From assembly GCF_016428975.1 (NCBI RefSeq), contig NZ_JAELTT010000002.1, positions 62,001-126,000 on the forward strand: 64,000 nucleotides of DNA, read 5' to 3'. The notes beneath the pieces are model-generated. The model was given only the letters and a program-made list of their open reading frames with translations. It had not been told where the DNA came from and searched no databases. Made by a program: the position numbers and the translations under genes. The DNA is from Dyella sp. ASV21. Its GTDB lineage: Bacteria > Pseudomonadota > Gammaproteobacteria > Xanthomonadales > Rhodanobacteraceae. Positions 38,683 through 48,143 of this stretch are shown here, in pieces; the stretch's first letter is position 1, and every line of letters starts with the position of its first letter.

Positions 38683-39998
38683 GCCAGGCGCAAGCGACGC
38701 CTTTCGTCGATTCGCTGCTGCAGGCTGCCGCACAGACGCCCCTGCCGAGTAGCGGTATCGACTGGCTGGACACGGCGCGCCGTGAGAATCTCGACGCCTT
38801 TGCCGCGAGCGGCTTGCCCGACACGCGGGTGGAAGCGTGGAAATACACCGCACTGCGCGCCTTGGGGCAGCGCCGCTTCGTCTTGGGCGATGCGCAGGCG
38901 GCCGCGCGCGCGGTCGATGCGGCCGTATTTGCCTTGCCCGGCGTGGACGGTCCCGCACTGGTATTCGTCAACGGCGTGTTCCGTGCCGATCTGTCGTGTC
39001 TCGATACATTGCCGGCCGGGCTGACCCTGTCGCCGCTATCGCAGGCTTTGCAGGGAGACGCCGAGCCGCTGCGCTTTGCCTTGTCGCGTCATTACCGTGA
39101 AGGCGGCGATGCATTCGCGCGCCTCAACGCCGCATTGGCCGGTGATGGCGTGGTGTTGCGCGTGGCCGCGGGCGCCAAGGTGGTCGCTCCGGTACACCTG
39201 GTGTTCGTTGGCGCTCCGGCCGAAGACGACATCGCCTGGCATGTGCGGCATGTGATCGAACTGGGCGAAGAGGCGGCCCTGTCGCTGGTGGAACACCATG
39301 TCGCCGTGGGCAAGCATCAGCACCTGGGCACGCAAGTGGCGGATATCGTGCTGCGCAAGGGCGCCCGGCTCACCCATGTCACCCTGCAGGATGCCGGCGA
39401 AGGCAGCACCCTGGTGCGCCATGACAGTGTGCAGCTGGATGCGCAGGCGCAGGCATCGCTTTATGTCCTCGAACTGGGTGGCTCGCTGGTCCGTCACGAT
39501 CTGCATGCCACGCTGGCAGGCGACCAGTCGCGCCTGGAAACGCGCGGCGTGTTCGCCCTCGACGGTCGCCAGCATGTAGATACGCAGATGGCGATTCGCC
39601 ATCAGGCGCTCAACACCGCGTCGGACTCGGTGTGGCGTGGCGTGGCCGATGGGCGCTCGCGTGGTGTGATTCGTGGCGCCATCGTGGTGGCGCCGGGCGC
39701 CGATGGCAGTGATGCGAGCCTGAGCAGCAAGAACCTGTTGCTCTCGGGGCAGGCGGAAATCGACACCAAGCCCGAACTGGAAATCTACGCGGATGAAGTG
39801 AAGGCCGCCCACGGCGCCACCGTGGGTCAGCTGGATGAGCGTTCGCTGTTCTATTTGCGCTCGCGCGGCATTCCGCTCGCCGAGGCGCGCTCGATGCTCA
39901 CCGCGGCGTTCTGCCGCGCCGTGTTCGAGTCGTTGCCCAACGCGGCGCTGCGCGAACATATCGATCACCGCCTGATGGAACACCTGCCGTCCGCGTAA
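38679..39998 (+). CDS. sufD: Fe-S cluster assembly scaffold subunit SufD
   Basis: A 439-residue paralogue of SufB. The C-terminal half has the SufBD beta-helix core, with VRHDLHATLAGDQSRLETRG, SSKNLLLSGQAEIDTKPELE and GATVGQLDERSLFYLRSRGI. The conserved His in the last part of the core (HGATVG) is present. ATG at 38679 overlaps the sufC stop, which argues against the longer upstream frame. It completes the scaffold with SufB and SufC. Confidence 0.96.
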   Translation: MSQAQATPFVDSLLQAAAQTPLPSSGIDWLDTARRENLDAFAASGLPDTRVEAWKYTALRALGQRRFVLGDAQAAARAVDAAVFALPGVDGPALVFVNGVFRADLSCLDTLPAGLTLSPLSQALQGDAEPLRFALSRHYREGGDAFARLNAALAGDGVVLRVAAGAKVVAPVHLVFVGAPAEDDIAWHVRHVIELGEEAALSLVEHHVAVGKHQHLGTQVADIVLRKGARLTHVTLQDAGEGSTLVRHDSVQLDAQAQASLYVLELGGSLVRHDLHATLAGDQSRLETRGVFALDGRQHVDTQMAIRHQALNTASDSVWRGVADGRSRGVIRGAIVVAPGADGSDASLSSKNLLLSGQAEIDTKPELEIYADEVKAAHGATVGQLDERSLFYLRSRGIPLAEARSMLTAAFCRAVFESLPNAALREHIDHRLMEHLPSA

Positions 39999-40043
39999 GC
40001 GACGACTGATTCTGCTCACCGGCTACAAGGCGAAATCTCTCCG

Positions 40044-41291
40044 ATGAACGCACAGACCCAACCGCTTTCCACCGTGTTCGACGTGCAGCGCATCCGCGCC
40101 GATTTCCCTTTGCTGTCGCGCACGGTGCACGACAAGCCGCTGATCTATTTCGACAACGCCAACACCAGCCAAAAGCCGTTGAGCGTGATCGAGGCGGTGG
40201 ACAGCCACTACCGCTTGCGCAACGCCAACGTTTCGCGCGCCGTGCACCTGTTGGGCGAGGAGGCCACGGCGGCATACGAGGGCGCTCGCGACCGGCTGGC
40301 ACGTTTCATCAACGCGCCTTCGCGCAACGAGCTGGTGCTCACTTCCGGTACGACGCAGGCCATGAACCTGGTGGCCTACAGTTTTGCGCTTCCGCGTCTG
40401 AAGCCCGGGGATAGCATTCTCACCACGGTGATGGAGCACCACGCCAACATCGTGCCCTGGCAGCTGGTGGCCGGGCGCAGCGGTGCCACGGTCAAGGCGG
40501 CGCCGATCGATGAGCGCGGCGAGTTGATCCTCGAAAAGTATGTCGAGATGCTCACCCCCGACGTGAAGCTCGCCTGCGTCACGCATGTGTCCAACGTGCT
40601 GGGTACGGTGAACCCGGTGCGCGAGATCGCCCGCGAATGTCGCAAGCGGGGTATTCCACTGCTGGTGGACGGTTCCCAGGCGATTCCACATCGCCCTGTC
40701 GACGTGCAGGCGCTGGGGTGCGACTTCTATGCGTTTACCGGGCACAAGATGCTTTCGCCGACCGGCACCGGGGTGCTGTGGGCGCGCAAGGAGCATCTGG
40801 AGGCGATGCCGCCATTCTTCGGCGGTGGCGAGATGATCCGCGAGGTCCGCTTTGACGGCACCACCTTTGCCGAACCGCCGCACAAGTTTGAAGCGGGCAC
40901 GCCCAATATCGCCGGTTTTGCCGGTGTGACTGCGGCCATCGACTACTACGCCTCGCTGGGCTTCGACGCCATCCATGCGTGGGAACAGCAATTGCTGCAG
41001 TACGCCACCGAGCGCCTGCGCGAGGTGCCGGGTCTGCGCCTGTTCGGTGAAGCGAAAGAGAAAGAGCCGGTGATTTCCTTCCTGATCGAAGGCGCCCAGG
41101 CCACTGATTTGGCGACGCTGCTTGACCTGCAGGGCGTGGCGGTACGCTCGGGTCACCACTGCGCGCACCCGCTGATGCAGTTCTTTGGTGTACCGGCCAC
41201 CCTGCGTGCTTCGCTTGCGTTCTACAACACGCGCGAGGAAGTGGATGCGTTTATCACCGCGCTGCTCAAGGTGCGCAAGCTGCTGATGTAG
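40044..41291 (+). CDS. sufS: cysteine desulfurase SufS
   Basis: A 415-residue PLP enzyme that removes sulfur from cysteine for cluster assembly. The Schiff-base Lys lies in AFTGHKMLSPTGTGVLW, and the persulfide-carrying Cys is at about residue 373 in RSGHHCAHPL, the short-loop arrangement of class II desulfurases. It sits 45 bases after sufD. The usual sulfur-acceptor partner genes (sufE or sufU) do not follow it. Confidence 0.96.
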   Translation: MNAQTQPLSTVFDVQRIRADFPLLSRTVHDKPLIYFDNANTSQKPLSVIEAVDSHYRLRNANVSRAVHLLGEEATAAYEGARDRLARFINAPSRNELVLTSGTTQAMNLVAYSFALPRLKPGDSILTTVMEHHANIVPWQLVAGRSGATVKAAPIDERGELILEKYVEMLTPDVKLACVTHVSNVLGTVNPVREIARECRKRGIPLLVDGSQAIPHRPVDVQALGCDFYAFTGHKMLSPTGTGVLWARKEHLEAMPPFFGGGEMIREVRFDGTTFAEPPHKFEAGTPNIAGFAGVTAAIDYYASLGFDAIHAWEQQLLQYATERLREVPGLRLFGEAKEKEPVISFLIEGAQATDLATLLDLQGVAVRSGHHCAHPLMQFFGVPATLRASLAFYNTREEVDAFITALLKVRKLLM

Positions 41292-41419
41292 GTCGCCGGA
41301 GGCGGCGTTGCATGCAACCTTCCTTGGGCTGACATCGTTGGCCGCGACGGTATGCTGACCTCCTCCATTGAGAACCCCTTGCCGTGTCCCCAACCCGTGT
41401 ATTTTCGGGAGGAGGGCGC

Positions 41420-41923
41420 ATGGAACGTTCCTGGCAGTTGGCTCAGATGAATATCGCCACGCTGGTGGCCGATGCGGGTGATCCGGTGGTGCAGCCTTTC
41501 TTCGATGCGCTGGCCGAGGTCAATGCGCTGGCGGAGAGCCGCCCCGGCTTCGTGTGGCGGCTGAAGGACGAGGTTGCGGACAATGCGACCAGTATCGCGG
41601 CGACCGCCGATCCCCGGCTTATCGTCAACATGTCGGTATGGGATAGCGCGGAGGCATTGTTCGACTTCGTGTACCGCTCGGCGCATACGGCCATCATGGC
41701 CAGGCGCCGGGAGTTCTTCGGCAAGCCTCCGGAAGGGCGCGCTTACCAGGTGCTCTGGTGGGTGCCCGCGGGCACCGAACCCACGGTGAGCGAGGGTCTC
41801 GCCAAGTTATGGCACCTGGATCGCTTTGGGCCGACGCCGCTGGCTTTCACCTTCAAGCAGCGCTTCGAGATGCCCGGGCGGACCCCAGCCGGGTTGGATG
41901 AAGCCGCTACGGCCGAGGTTTGA
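41420..41923 (+). CDS. DUF3291 domain protein
   Basis: A 167-residue protein that fits the DUF3291 family, a dimeric alpha/beta-barrel fold related to antibiotic-biosynthesis monooxygenases. Recognisable elements are the start WQLAQMNIATL, PGFVWRLKDE, NMSVWDSAEALFDFVYRSAH and YQVLWWVPAG. ATG at 41420 follows GGAGGAGGG, clearly better than the GTG 36 bases upstream. It lies 128 bases after sufS and could be read from the suf promoter or its own. No function is known. Confidence 0.85.
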   Translation: MERSWQLAQMNIATLVADAGDPVVQPFFDALAEVNALAESRPGFVWRLKDEVADNATSIAATADPRLIVNMSVWDSAEALFDFVYRSAHTAIMARRREFFGKPPEGRAYQVLWWVPAGTEPTVSEGLAKLWHLDRFGPTPLAFTFKQRFEMPGRTPAGLDEAATAEV

Positions 41924-41944
41924 GCCCCGTGCGCGGCGTGCAGG

Positions 41945-42814
41945 TCAGGCCGGCACCGCCGCGGAAGCATCGTCCGGCAGTACGAACTGGAAGCCGCGCT
42001 GTTCCAGGTTGGTCAGGATTTGATCGAGCGCCGCCGCGGTGGTGGCCTTCTCATGCATCAGGATGATGGAGGCGTCGAAAGTTTCGTTGGTGGCGCGGCG
42101 GACGATCTCGGTCGGGTTCTTCACCAGGCAGTCGTAGCTGTTGGCGTCCCACAGCATTTGTTTCATCCCGGCCTGTTCGGCGACATGGCGCACCTGGTCG
42201 GAGGTCATGCCAAACGGCGGCCGGAAATAGCGCGGACGATGGCCCGTGACCTGGGCGATCCGCTGGCTGCAATCCTCGATCTGATGCGGCAGCGCCGAAG
42301 AGGCGATGCTGCTGAGCTTCAGGTGATCGTAGCTGTGATTACCAATGGCGTGGCCTTCGCTTTCCATCTTGGTGATGGAGCGAGCGGTCTCGGCGTTCAT
42401 CTTGCTGCAAACCACGAAGAACAAGGCGCGGGCGTGATGGTGGCGCAGCACCCGGAGGATACGATCATCCAGCGCGCTACCCTCCGGGCCATCGTCGAAG
42501 GTGAGCACGGCGTACTTGTGGCGGGTCAGCCAGTCGCCTGCGGCGTGCAAAGGCTGGTGGTCACTCGGGGTGATGGTGCCTTGGCTCTCGCTCAGTGAGA
42601 ACTGGCGCGGCGCCATATACGGCAGGCTAAGCATCAACATGGCTGCGGCGCAGGCCAGCACGGCGGCCACGCGCGATAGTCCCCTTACCGGTAGCTTGCG
42701 CGGTTTGGTGGCTTCGTAACGCATGCGTTCAAACAGGTGGCGCCACACCCGGGCGTCTTGCGCGTCGTCCATGCAGTCCATGCCCCAGTGCATCACATTG
42801 ATATCGGTCGTCAT
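41945..42814 (-). CDS. membrane-anchored NodB-type polysaccharide deacetylase
   Basis: A 289-residue protein: a cytoplasmic N-terminus of about 45 residues, one membrane helix (about 46-66), and a periplasmic NodB domain. Catalytic motifs are intact: TFDDGPE (base Asp and metal Asp), NHSYDHL (the H-x3-H metal site), RPPFG and LMHE. Such enzymes remove acetyl groups from peptidoglycan, chitin-like or exopolysaccharide sugars. The N-terminal extension ahead of the membrane helix is unusual in length and contains Asp/His/Arg-rich sequence. It appears monocistronic, convergent with the DUF3291 gene. Confidence 0.88.
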   Translation of the reverse strand: MTTDINVMHWGMDCMDDAQDARVWRHLFERMRYEATKPRKLPVRGLSRVAAVLACAAAMLMLSLPYMAPRQFSLSESQGTITPSDHQPLHAAGDWLTRHKYAVLTFDDGPEGSALDDRILRVLRHHHARALFFVVCSKMNAETARSITKMESEGHAIGNHSYDHLKLSSIASSALPHQIEDCSQRIAQVTGHRPRYFRPPFGMTSDQVRHVAEQAGMKQMLWDANSYDCLVKNPTEIVRRATNETFDASIILMHEKATTAAALDQILTNLEQRGFQFVLPDDASAAVPA

Positions 42815-43137
42815 GGCATTCGCCCTGTTCGATTGTTTCGCCTCGATGGCAGAACCAACGCACGTGCCGTGCCAAGTGCGCTAAGTACTCGCCCGGACGA
42901 CGTAACCGAGGTGTTGGGGACGTAGCTAAGTCAACATGTGACCTTGCCGGGCAGCATTCCTGTCGCGATGCTTTCCCAGGGTGGTCTGTTGCTTTGACGT
43001 TTGACGGTACGCGGCCGGAAGTGACCCACGGCACAGTGCGCGCGAATGACGTGAATGCCGCGTCATGTGACGCCGGGCGACAGCACTTTTTGGGCTATAG
43101 GCCTAAAGGCGGTAAGGGTGTGAGGCCGGTGAATGCA
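42815..43137. other. intergenic region without a recognisable gene
   Basis: About 320 bases between the deacetylase start and the terminator of the M13 peptidase. It presumably holds the deacetylase promoter. I see an 8-bp TAGGCCTA palindrome near 43100 but no convincing reading frame, RNA or repeat. Confidence 0.5.
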
Positions 43138-43166
43138 GAAACGCCGCGGGCATGCCGCGGCGTTTC
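43138..43166 (-). terminator. terminator hairpin of the M13 peptidase gene
   Basis: Perfect 12-bp stem (43138-43149 with 43155-43166), 5-base loop, 26 bases past the stop, followed on the minus strand by a short U-containing stretch. Confidence 0.75.
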
Positions 43167-43191
43167 GTCGCATCCGCAACGTGCGGGGCGC

Positions 43192-45228
43192 TTACCAGAT
43201 CTTTACTTGCTTATCGTCCGGGCGAACCATCGTATCGCCGGGCTTGCACTGGAAGGCCTGGGCGAAGGCGGGCATGTTGGAGGGCGCGCCAATGGCGCGG
43301 AATTGCGCCGGTGCGTGCGGGTCGGTGTTGAGCAAGGTGAGCTGCGCTTCGGGGCGAATGCTGCCGCGCCACACGCGTGCCCAGTTGAGAAAGAAGCGCT
43401 GATTCTGCGTGTAGCCGTCGATCTTGCTCTTGGCTTCCTTGGGGTTCTTGGCCAGCGCCATCTGCAACGCATCGTAGGCGGCGTTGAGGCCGCCCAGGTC
43501 GCCGATGTTTTCGCCCATGGTGAGCTTGCCATTGACGAACTTGCCCGGCAGCGCCTCGTAGCCGTCGAACTGCTCGGCGAGCTTGGCGGTACGTGCTTCG
43601 AAGGCCTTGCGGTCTTCGTCGGTCCACCAGTTGGCGTTGTTGCCCTGGGCGTCGAACTTGCTGCCCTGGTCGTCGTAGCCGTGACCCATTTCGTGACCGA
43701 TCACGGCACCGATGCCGCCGTAATTGATCGCGTCGTCGGCCTTGGCGTCGAAGAAGGGCGGCTGCAGGATGGCGGCGGGGAATACGATCTCGTTCTTCTG
43801 CGGGCTGTAATAGGCGTTCACCGTTTGCGGCGTCATGCCCCACTCGGTGCGGTCCACCGGCTTGCCGATCTTGGCCACCATGTAGTCGTAATTGAACTTA
43901 TCGGCGGCCTGCACATTGGCAAAGTAGTTGCCCGGCTGAAGCTGCAGGCCGCTCCAGTCACGCCACTTGTCGGGGTAGCCGATCTTGGGGGTGAAGCTGG
44001 CCCACTTTTCCAGCGCCTTCTGCTTGGTGGCGTCGCTCATCCACGGCAGGTTCTCGATGCGCTTTTTATAGGCGGCGCGCAGGTTGTCCACCAACTCTTG
44101 TGCACGCGCCTTCGATTCGGGCGAGAAGGTCTGGGCCACGTACAGTTGGCCCAGCGCCATGCCCATGCCGCCTTCCACGGCGTCGAGCGTCCGCTTCCAG
44201 CGCGCCTTCATTTCCTTCTGGCCGTTCAGTGTTTGCGCATTGAAGGCGAAGTCTTCCTGCTGGAAGGCCTTGGACAGATAGGGCGCTGCATTGTCGACAG
44301 CGTGGAAACGCAGGTACGCCTGCCAATCGCTGGCTGGCACATCGGCCAGCATCTTGTCGAACTCGGCAAAGAACTTCGGCTGCGAGAGCGAGAAGCCATT
44401 GCCCACATCCGCACCCTGCGCCTTGAAGAACGTCGCCCAGTCAAAGTGCGGCGTCACCTTGTTGGCCTCGGCGAGGCTCACATAGTGATAGCGATTCTCC
44501 GGCTGGCGCAGTTCGGTCGGCACCAGCGAGGCGGCGGCCAGGCGCGTTTCGAACGCCATCACCGCCTTGGCCTGCGTTTGTGCATCGGCTTCGCCTACAC
44601 CCACCAACTGCAAGGTGCGCGCAATATGTGCCACGTACGCGGCACGGATTTTCTCGAAGTCCGGCTTGCTGTAGTAATCGGCGGTGGGCAGGCCCAGTCC
44701 GCCCTGGCTTGCGTAGGCGATCTGGTTGCTGGAGTTCTTGAAGTCCGGGTTGCCGTAGAAGCGGAACGCCACCGGGTTGCCGTTGGCGTAGCTGTCGCGG
44801 ATATAGGCCACGATGTCCTGGCTGTTCTTCAGGCCGGCGATGCGCGAAAGCTCCGGCTTGATCGGTTCATAGCCGGCTTTTTCTATGGCATCTTCATTCA
44901 TGCCCGATGCGTAGAAGTAGCCGATCTTCTGCTCGATCGAGCCCGACTGCGCGCTAGCCGCATCCTTGGCGGCCTTGTCGACGATGCCATGCTGCACATT
45001 GAGGCTGTCTTCGCGCAGCGCATCAAACGAACCCCAGCGTGTGCGATCAGCGGGAATCGGGTTGGCGGCGAGCCACTTGGCGTTGACGAAGCCGTTGAAG
45101 TCGTTGCAGATGTTCTTGCTGGTATCCAGCTCTTTGACGTTGAAGTTGCCCGAGGGGCCGGCCAGGGCGGCCGTGCTGAGGGCCAGGCCAACGGCCAGCG
45201 TCAGCGGTTTTACGATGCGGATCTTCAT
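43192..45228 (-). CDS. M13 family (neprilysin-like) zinc metallopeptidase
   Basis: A 678-residue exported peptidase. Signal peptide at about 1-23 ends ALA. The N-terminal M13 domain starts CNDFNGFVNAKWLA, and the C-terminal catalytic domain carries VIGHEMGHGYDDQGS (the HExxH zinc motif) with the third ligand in GENIGDLGG, and the VNAYYSPQKNEIVFPAAIL substrate-binding strand. The mature protein is periplasmic or extracellular and degrades peptides. ATG at 45228, with GAGGGAG upstream, gives a proper signal peptide; a start 30 bases earlier is less likely. Confidence 0.94.
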   Translation of the reverse strand: MKIRIVKPLTLAVGLALSTAALAGPSGNFNVKELDTSKNICNDFNGFVNAKWLAANPIPADRTRWGSFDALREDSLNVQHGIVDKAAKDAASAQSGSIEQKIGYFYASGMNEDAIEKAGYEPIKPELSRIAGLKNSQDIVAYIRDSYANGNPVAFRFYGNPDFKNSSNQIAYASQGGLGLPTADYYSKPDFEKIRAAYVAHIARTLQLVGVGEADAQTQAKAVMAFETRLAAASLVPTELRQPENRYHYVSLAEANKVTPHFDWATFFKAQGADVGNGFSLSQPKFFAEFDKMLADVPASDWQAYLRFHAVDNAAPYLSKAFQQEDFAFNAQTLNGQKEMKARWKRTLDAVEGGMGMALGQLYVAQTFSPESKARAQELVDNLRAAYKKRIENLPWMSDATKQKALEKWASFTPKIGYPDKWRDWSGLQLQPGNYFANVQAADKFNYDYMVAKIGKPVDRTEWGMTPQTVNAYYSPQKNEIVFPAAILQPPFFDAKADDAINYGGIGAVIGHEMGHGYDDQGSKFDAQGNNANWWTDEDRKAFEARTAKLAEQFDGYEALPGKFVNGKLTMGENIGDLGGLNAAYDALQMALAKNPKEAKSKIDGYTQNQRFFLNWARVWRGSIRPEAQLTLLNTDPHAPAQFRAIGAPSNMPAFAQAFQCKPGDTMVRPDDKQVKIW

Positions 45229-45341
45229 GCGGTGTTGCGCTCCCTCGGTTGACGGCACGCGGCGGCCGGAACATCCGGTCCGCCGCGCTGTTGAATCGAC
45301 CGGTCAGGCTAGGGAGGCGGGCAGGGTATGGCCCAGTGTCG

Positions 45342-45367
45342 AAGGTCATGCCGCGGCGCATGACCTT
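45342..45367 (-). terminator. terminator-like hairpin of the SufR-like regulator gene
   Basis: Perfect 10-bp stem AAGGTCATGC / GCATGACCTT (45342-45351 with 45358-45367) and 6-base loop, 8 bases past the stop at 45375. No strong U run. Confidence 0.6.
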
Positions 45368-45374
45368 GCGGGTT

Positions 45375-46016
45375 TCAGCGAGGGCTGACCCGGTAGCTGC
45401 AGCGGCGCGCGCCAGCCAGCAGGTGTTGCTCGCGTTCCACGCGTACCTGCGGACCGAGCACGTCCTGGAACAACTGTAGTTCGGCGCGGCAAAAGCCCTG
45501 GCAGGCGCGGGCGGCGGCGCAGATCGGGCAGTGGTCCTCAATCAGCAGCCAATCGGAGCCGTCGCGTTCGGCACGCGCCATATAGCCTTCGCGCTGGCGG
45601 ATCTCGGCGAGGCGACGCACGCGCTCGCCGATGGAGCGCGCGTTCTTCAACTGGTCGAGATAGGCCTGCCGGTTGTCTTCGCGGCGCGCGTCGATCAGCC
45701 GGTCCACGCCGGCATCGCCAAAGAGTTGGCGCACGGAGCCGATCAGATCAACCGCCAATTGCGCATGCGTATCGGGAAAACGCGCGTGGCCAGTGGCGGT
45801 CAATGCCCACACCTGACGCGGACGCCCCGCGCCGGTGCCGCGCTCGGCTTCGCCGACGATCAGTTCGGATTCGTGCAGCTTCTGCACTTGCTGGCGCACC
45901 GCTTCGGCGGTCAGTCCGAGACTCTCTGCCAAGGTCGCGGTGCTGAGTGGGCCTACCGTCTTGAGCTGAAACAGGATGCGCTCGGCCGTGGCTTCGCTTT
46001 TATTTTCCAAGTTCAT
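45375..46016 (-). CDS. SufR-like Fe-S transcriptional repressor
   Basis: A 213-residue regulator. The N-terminal winged helix (about 1-75) carries LSTATLAESLGLTAEAVRQQ with the recognition helix and GRPRQVW wing. The C-terminal domain has a Cys set, HCPICAAARACQGFCRAEL, plus a last Cys in RRCSYRV, as in the SufR/COG2345 family, where a [4Fe-4S] cluster controls DNA binding. It is divergent from the MFS-sodB operon, with a palindrome between them. It is distinct from the Rrf2-type regulator heading the suf operon, so it probably controls oxidative-stress genes instead of suf (inference). Confidence 0.82.
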   Translation of the reverse strand: MNLENKSEATAERILFQLKTVGPLSTATLAESLGLTAEAVRQQVQKLHESELIVGEAERGTGAGRPRQVWALTATGHARFPDTHAQLAVDLIGSVRQLFGDAGVDRLIDARREDNRQAYLDQLKNARSIGERVRRLAEIRQREGYMARAERDGSDWLLIEDHCPICAAARACQGFCRAELQLFQDVLGPQVRVEREQHLLAGARRCSYRVSPR

Positions 46017-46042
46017 GCTTGTTTAATTCCGGTGCGCTCGAT

Positions 46043-46070
46043 TAATATACAAGTACATTCTTGGATATTA
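46043..46070. promoter_or_regulatory. palindromic operator between the SufR-like gene and the MFS-sodB operon
   Basis: TAATATACAAG, 6 bases, CTTGGATATTA: 11-bp arms with one mismatch (46043-46053 and 46060-46070). The CAAG-N6-CTTG core resembles the CAAC-N6-GTTG boxes known for cyanobacterial SufR. It lies 27 bases from the regulator start and 30 bases from the MFS start, so one site could control both directions. The surrounding DNA is the AT-richest in this region. Confidence 0.7.
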
Positions 46071-46099
46071 GGCGCGTCCCCGCGCACTGTCGAGGTTTC

Positions 46100-47536
46100 A
46101 TGTCCTCTGTCGCCGTTTCCCCGAGCTGGCGCACGCTTCTTTCTGGCCGCAATGGCACCCGCTGTCTAGCGCTGGCCGGCGGCACCGCACTCCATGCCAT
46201 CAACATCTACATGGTCACCACGCTGATGCCATCCACCGTGGCCGACATCGGTGGCATGGCGTTTTACGCCTGGAATACCACGCTATTCGTCATTGCTTCG
46301 ATTGTCGGCGCCAGCGCAGCGGCGCCTTTGGCGATGCGCTGGGGTGGCAAGAGCGCCTACCTGCTGGCCTTGGGCGTGTTTGCGCTGGGCACGGCCATTT
46401 GCGCCACCGCCGGCGCGATGCCGGTGCTACTGGTGGGGCGCAGCTTGCAAGGACTGAGCGGAGGCGTGCTGGTGTCGCTTGCCTATGTACTGATTCGCGC
46501 TGTCTTCGAACCCGGCCTGTGGCCGCGTGCGATGGGTCTGGTGTCGGCCATGTGGGGCATCGCCACCTTGTCCGGGCCTGCGCTGGGCGGAGTGTTTGCC
46601 CAATGGGGACATTGGCGTGATGCGTTCTGGTCGTTGTTGCCGGTGGTGGCGCTGTTGGCCGTGGTGGTCGCTCGCTGGCTGCCCGCAGGGGCGCGTCACG
46701 CAGGACCGTTCCGCTTGCCTGGCCTGCGTCTGTTTCTGCTGACGTTGTCGGCGCTGGCGATCTCGCTCGCCAGCCTCAGTCACTCACGTGTCTGGCAAGC
46801 CACGGGTGTGGGCCTTGGCTTGTTGCTGGTGTGGCCGATCATCCGGCTCGATCGCCACGCCCAGTTGCGCTTGTTGCCGCCGCTTGCGTACCAGCCCTCG
46901 CGCCTGCGTGCGATCTATCTGGTGATGGCGGCGTTGGTGGTGGGCACCAATGCTGAAATTTTCGTGCCGTATTTCCTGCAGGTGATTCACGGTCATGGCC
47001 CGTTGGCGGCGGGTTATCTCACGGCGGTGATGGCCGGTGGCTGGAGCTTCGGTTCTACGCTCAGCGCAGGTCGAGGATCGCGTTTCGCCGCATGGGCCAT
47101 GCGCAGCGGGCCGTGGTTGATGGCCTTATCGCTGGGTGCGCTGGGCCTCATGCTGCGCCAGCGCGACGGCTTCGGCGAAGGCGCAGGCCTGCTCGTGCTG
47201 TGCGTGGCCATGGGCGGCGTAGGGCTGGGCATCGGCCTGGCCTGGCCGCACCTGCTCAGCGCCTTGCTGGGCAGCGTGCCGGCAGAAGACGGTGCGCTCG
47301 CTTCCGCCTCCATTTCCACCGTGCAGTTGTATGCAATGGCATTGGGCGCCGCGCTCGCCGGCCTGATCGTCAACGCGGCCGGCCTTAGCGACCCGGGTGG
47401 TATCGAGGGCGCCTGCCGCGCGGTGCCTTGGCTGTTCGGCGGCTTCGCCTTGTTGAGCCTGCTTGGCCTGCCGGCGGCGCGCCGCGCCGCGCAGCCCCTC
47501 TCCCTCGACCACGGAAGGAAAACCCATGGCGATTGA
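46100..47536 (+). CDS. MFS transporter, drug:H+ antiporter type
   Basis: A 478-residue inner-membrane protein with 12-14 hydrophobic helices. Helix 1 follows TRCLALAGGTALHA; the loop signatures are poorly kept (MRWGGKSAYL between helices 2 and 3), and GRSLQGLSGGVLVSLAYVLI is the antiporter-like motif. The substrate is unknown. ATG at 46100 follows GAGG at 5-6 bases; an upstream TTG frame would begin inside the palindrome. The stop overlaps the sodB start by 11 bases, so the pair is translationally coupled. Confidence 0.9.
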   Translation: MSSVAVSPSWRTLLSGRNGTRCLALAGGTALHAINIYMVTTLMPSTVADIGGMAFYAWNTTLFVIASIVGASAAAPLAMRWGGKSAYLLALGVFALGTAICATAGAMPVLLVGRSLQGLSGGVLVSLAYVLIRAVFEPGLWPRAMGLVSAMWGIATLSGPALGGVFAQWGHWRDAFWSLLPVVALLAVVVARWLPAGARHAGPFRLPGLRLFLLTLSALAISLASLSHSRVWQATGVGLGLLLVWPIIRLDRHAQLRLLPPLAYQPSRLRAIYLVMAALVVGTNAEIFVPYFLQVIHGHGPLAAGYLTAVMAGGWSFGSTLSAGRGSRFAAWAMRSGPWLMALSLGALGLMLRQRDGFGEGAGLLVLCVAMGGVGLGIGLAWPHLLSALLGSVPAEDGALASASISTVQLYAMALGAALAGLIVNAAGLSDPGGIEGACRAVPWLFGGFALLSLLGLPAARRAAQPLSLDHGRKTHGD

Positions 47537-48104
47537 ACTGTTGCCACTGCCGTATCCGCGCGACGCGCTGGAACCGCATATGTCTGCCGAAACGCTGGAC
47601 TACCACTATGGCAAGCATCACCACGCCTATGTCATGCATCTCAACCGTTTGATCGAAGGCACCGCGTTCGAGCAGTCGGACCTGGAAACCATCGTGCACC
47701 ACGCCACCGGTGCGCTGTTCAATCAGGCCGCCCAAGTGTGGAATCACAGCTTCTTCTGGAACTCCTTGAGTCCGCGCGGCGGTGGCGTGCCCCAGGGGCG
47801 ACTTGCCGAGGCAATCACGCGTTCGTTCGGCTCGTTCGAGGGTTTCAAGGAGGCCTTCCACCGCGCCGCGATGGGGCACTTCGGTTCGGGCTGGATTTGG
47901 CTGGTGCAGCGACTGGATGGCGCCTTGGCGATCATTGCCACCACCCATGCGGCCACGCCGCTGGCCAGTCCCGAGCGGCCGTTGCTGGCGCTCGATGTGT
48001 GGGAGCACGCCTATTACATCGACCATCGCAACGCGCGCGCCAGTTATCTGGATGCGTTCTGGGCGCTGGCGCACTGGGGCTTTGCCGAGGACAACCTTGC
48101 CTGA
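47526..48104 (+). CDS. sodB: superoxide dismutase, iron type
   Basis: A 192-residue cytosolic enzyme that dismutates superoxide. Metal ligands are visible at His27, His74, Asp157 and His161 (DVWEHAYYIDH). Gln70 in AAQVWNH is the second-sphere residue typical of Fe-SOD, where Mn-SOD has Gly. The length is that of E. coli SodB (193). ATG at 47526 follows GGAAGGA and lies within the end of the MFS gene. It belongs to the operon downstream of the SufR-like palindrome. Confidence 0.95.
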   Translation: MAIELLPLPYPRDALEPHMSAETLDYHYGKHHHAYVMHLNRLIEGTAFEQSDLETIVHHATGALFNQAAQVWNHSFFWNSLSPRGGGVPQGRLAEAITRSFGSFEGFKEAFHRAAMGHFGSGWIWLVQRLDGALAIIATTHAATPLASPERPLLALDVWEHAYYIDHRNARASYLDAFWALAHWGFAEDNLA

Positions 48105-48143
48105 GCCGGTGCGTGGCGCCGCGTGGCGGTTTACCATCGCGCC

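Noticed and set aside
42994-45252. Plus-strand frame of 752 codons opposite the M13 peptidase
   Set aside because: The peptidase has signal peptide, zinc motif and terminator; the other strand shows no family resemblance.
46061-46099. Upstream TTG start for the MFS gene
   Set aside because: It lies inside the operator-like palindrome and lacks a ribosome binding site, while ATG at 46100 has one.
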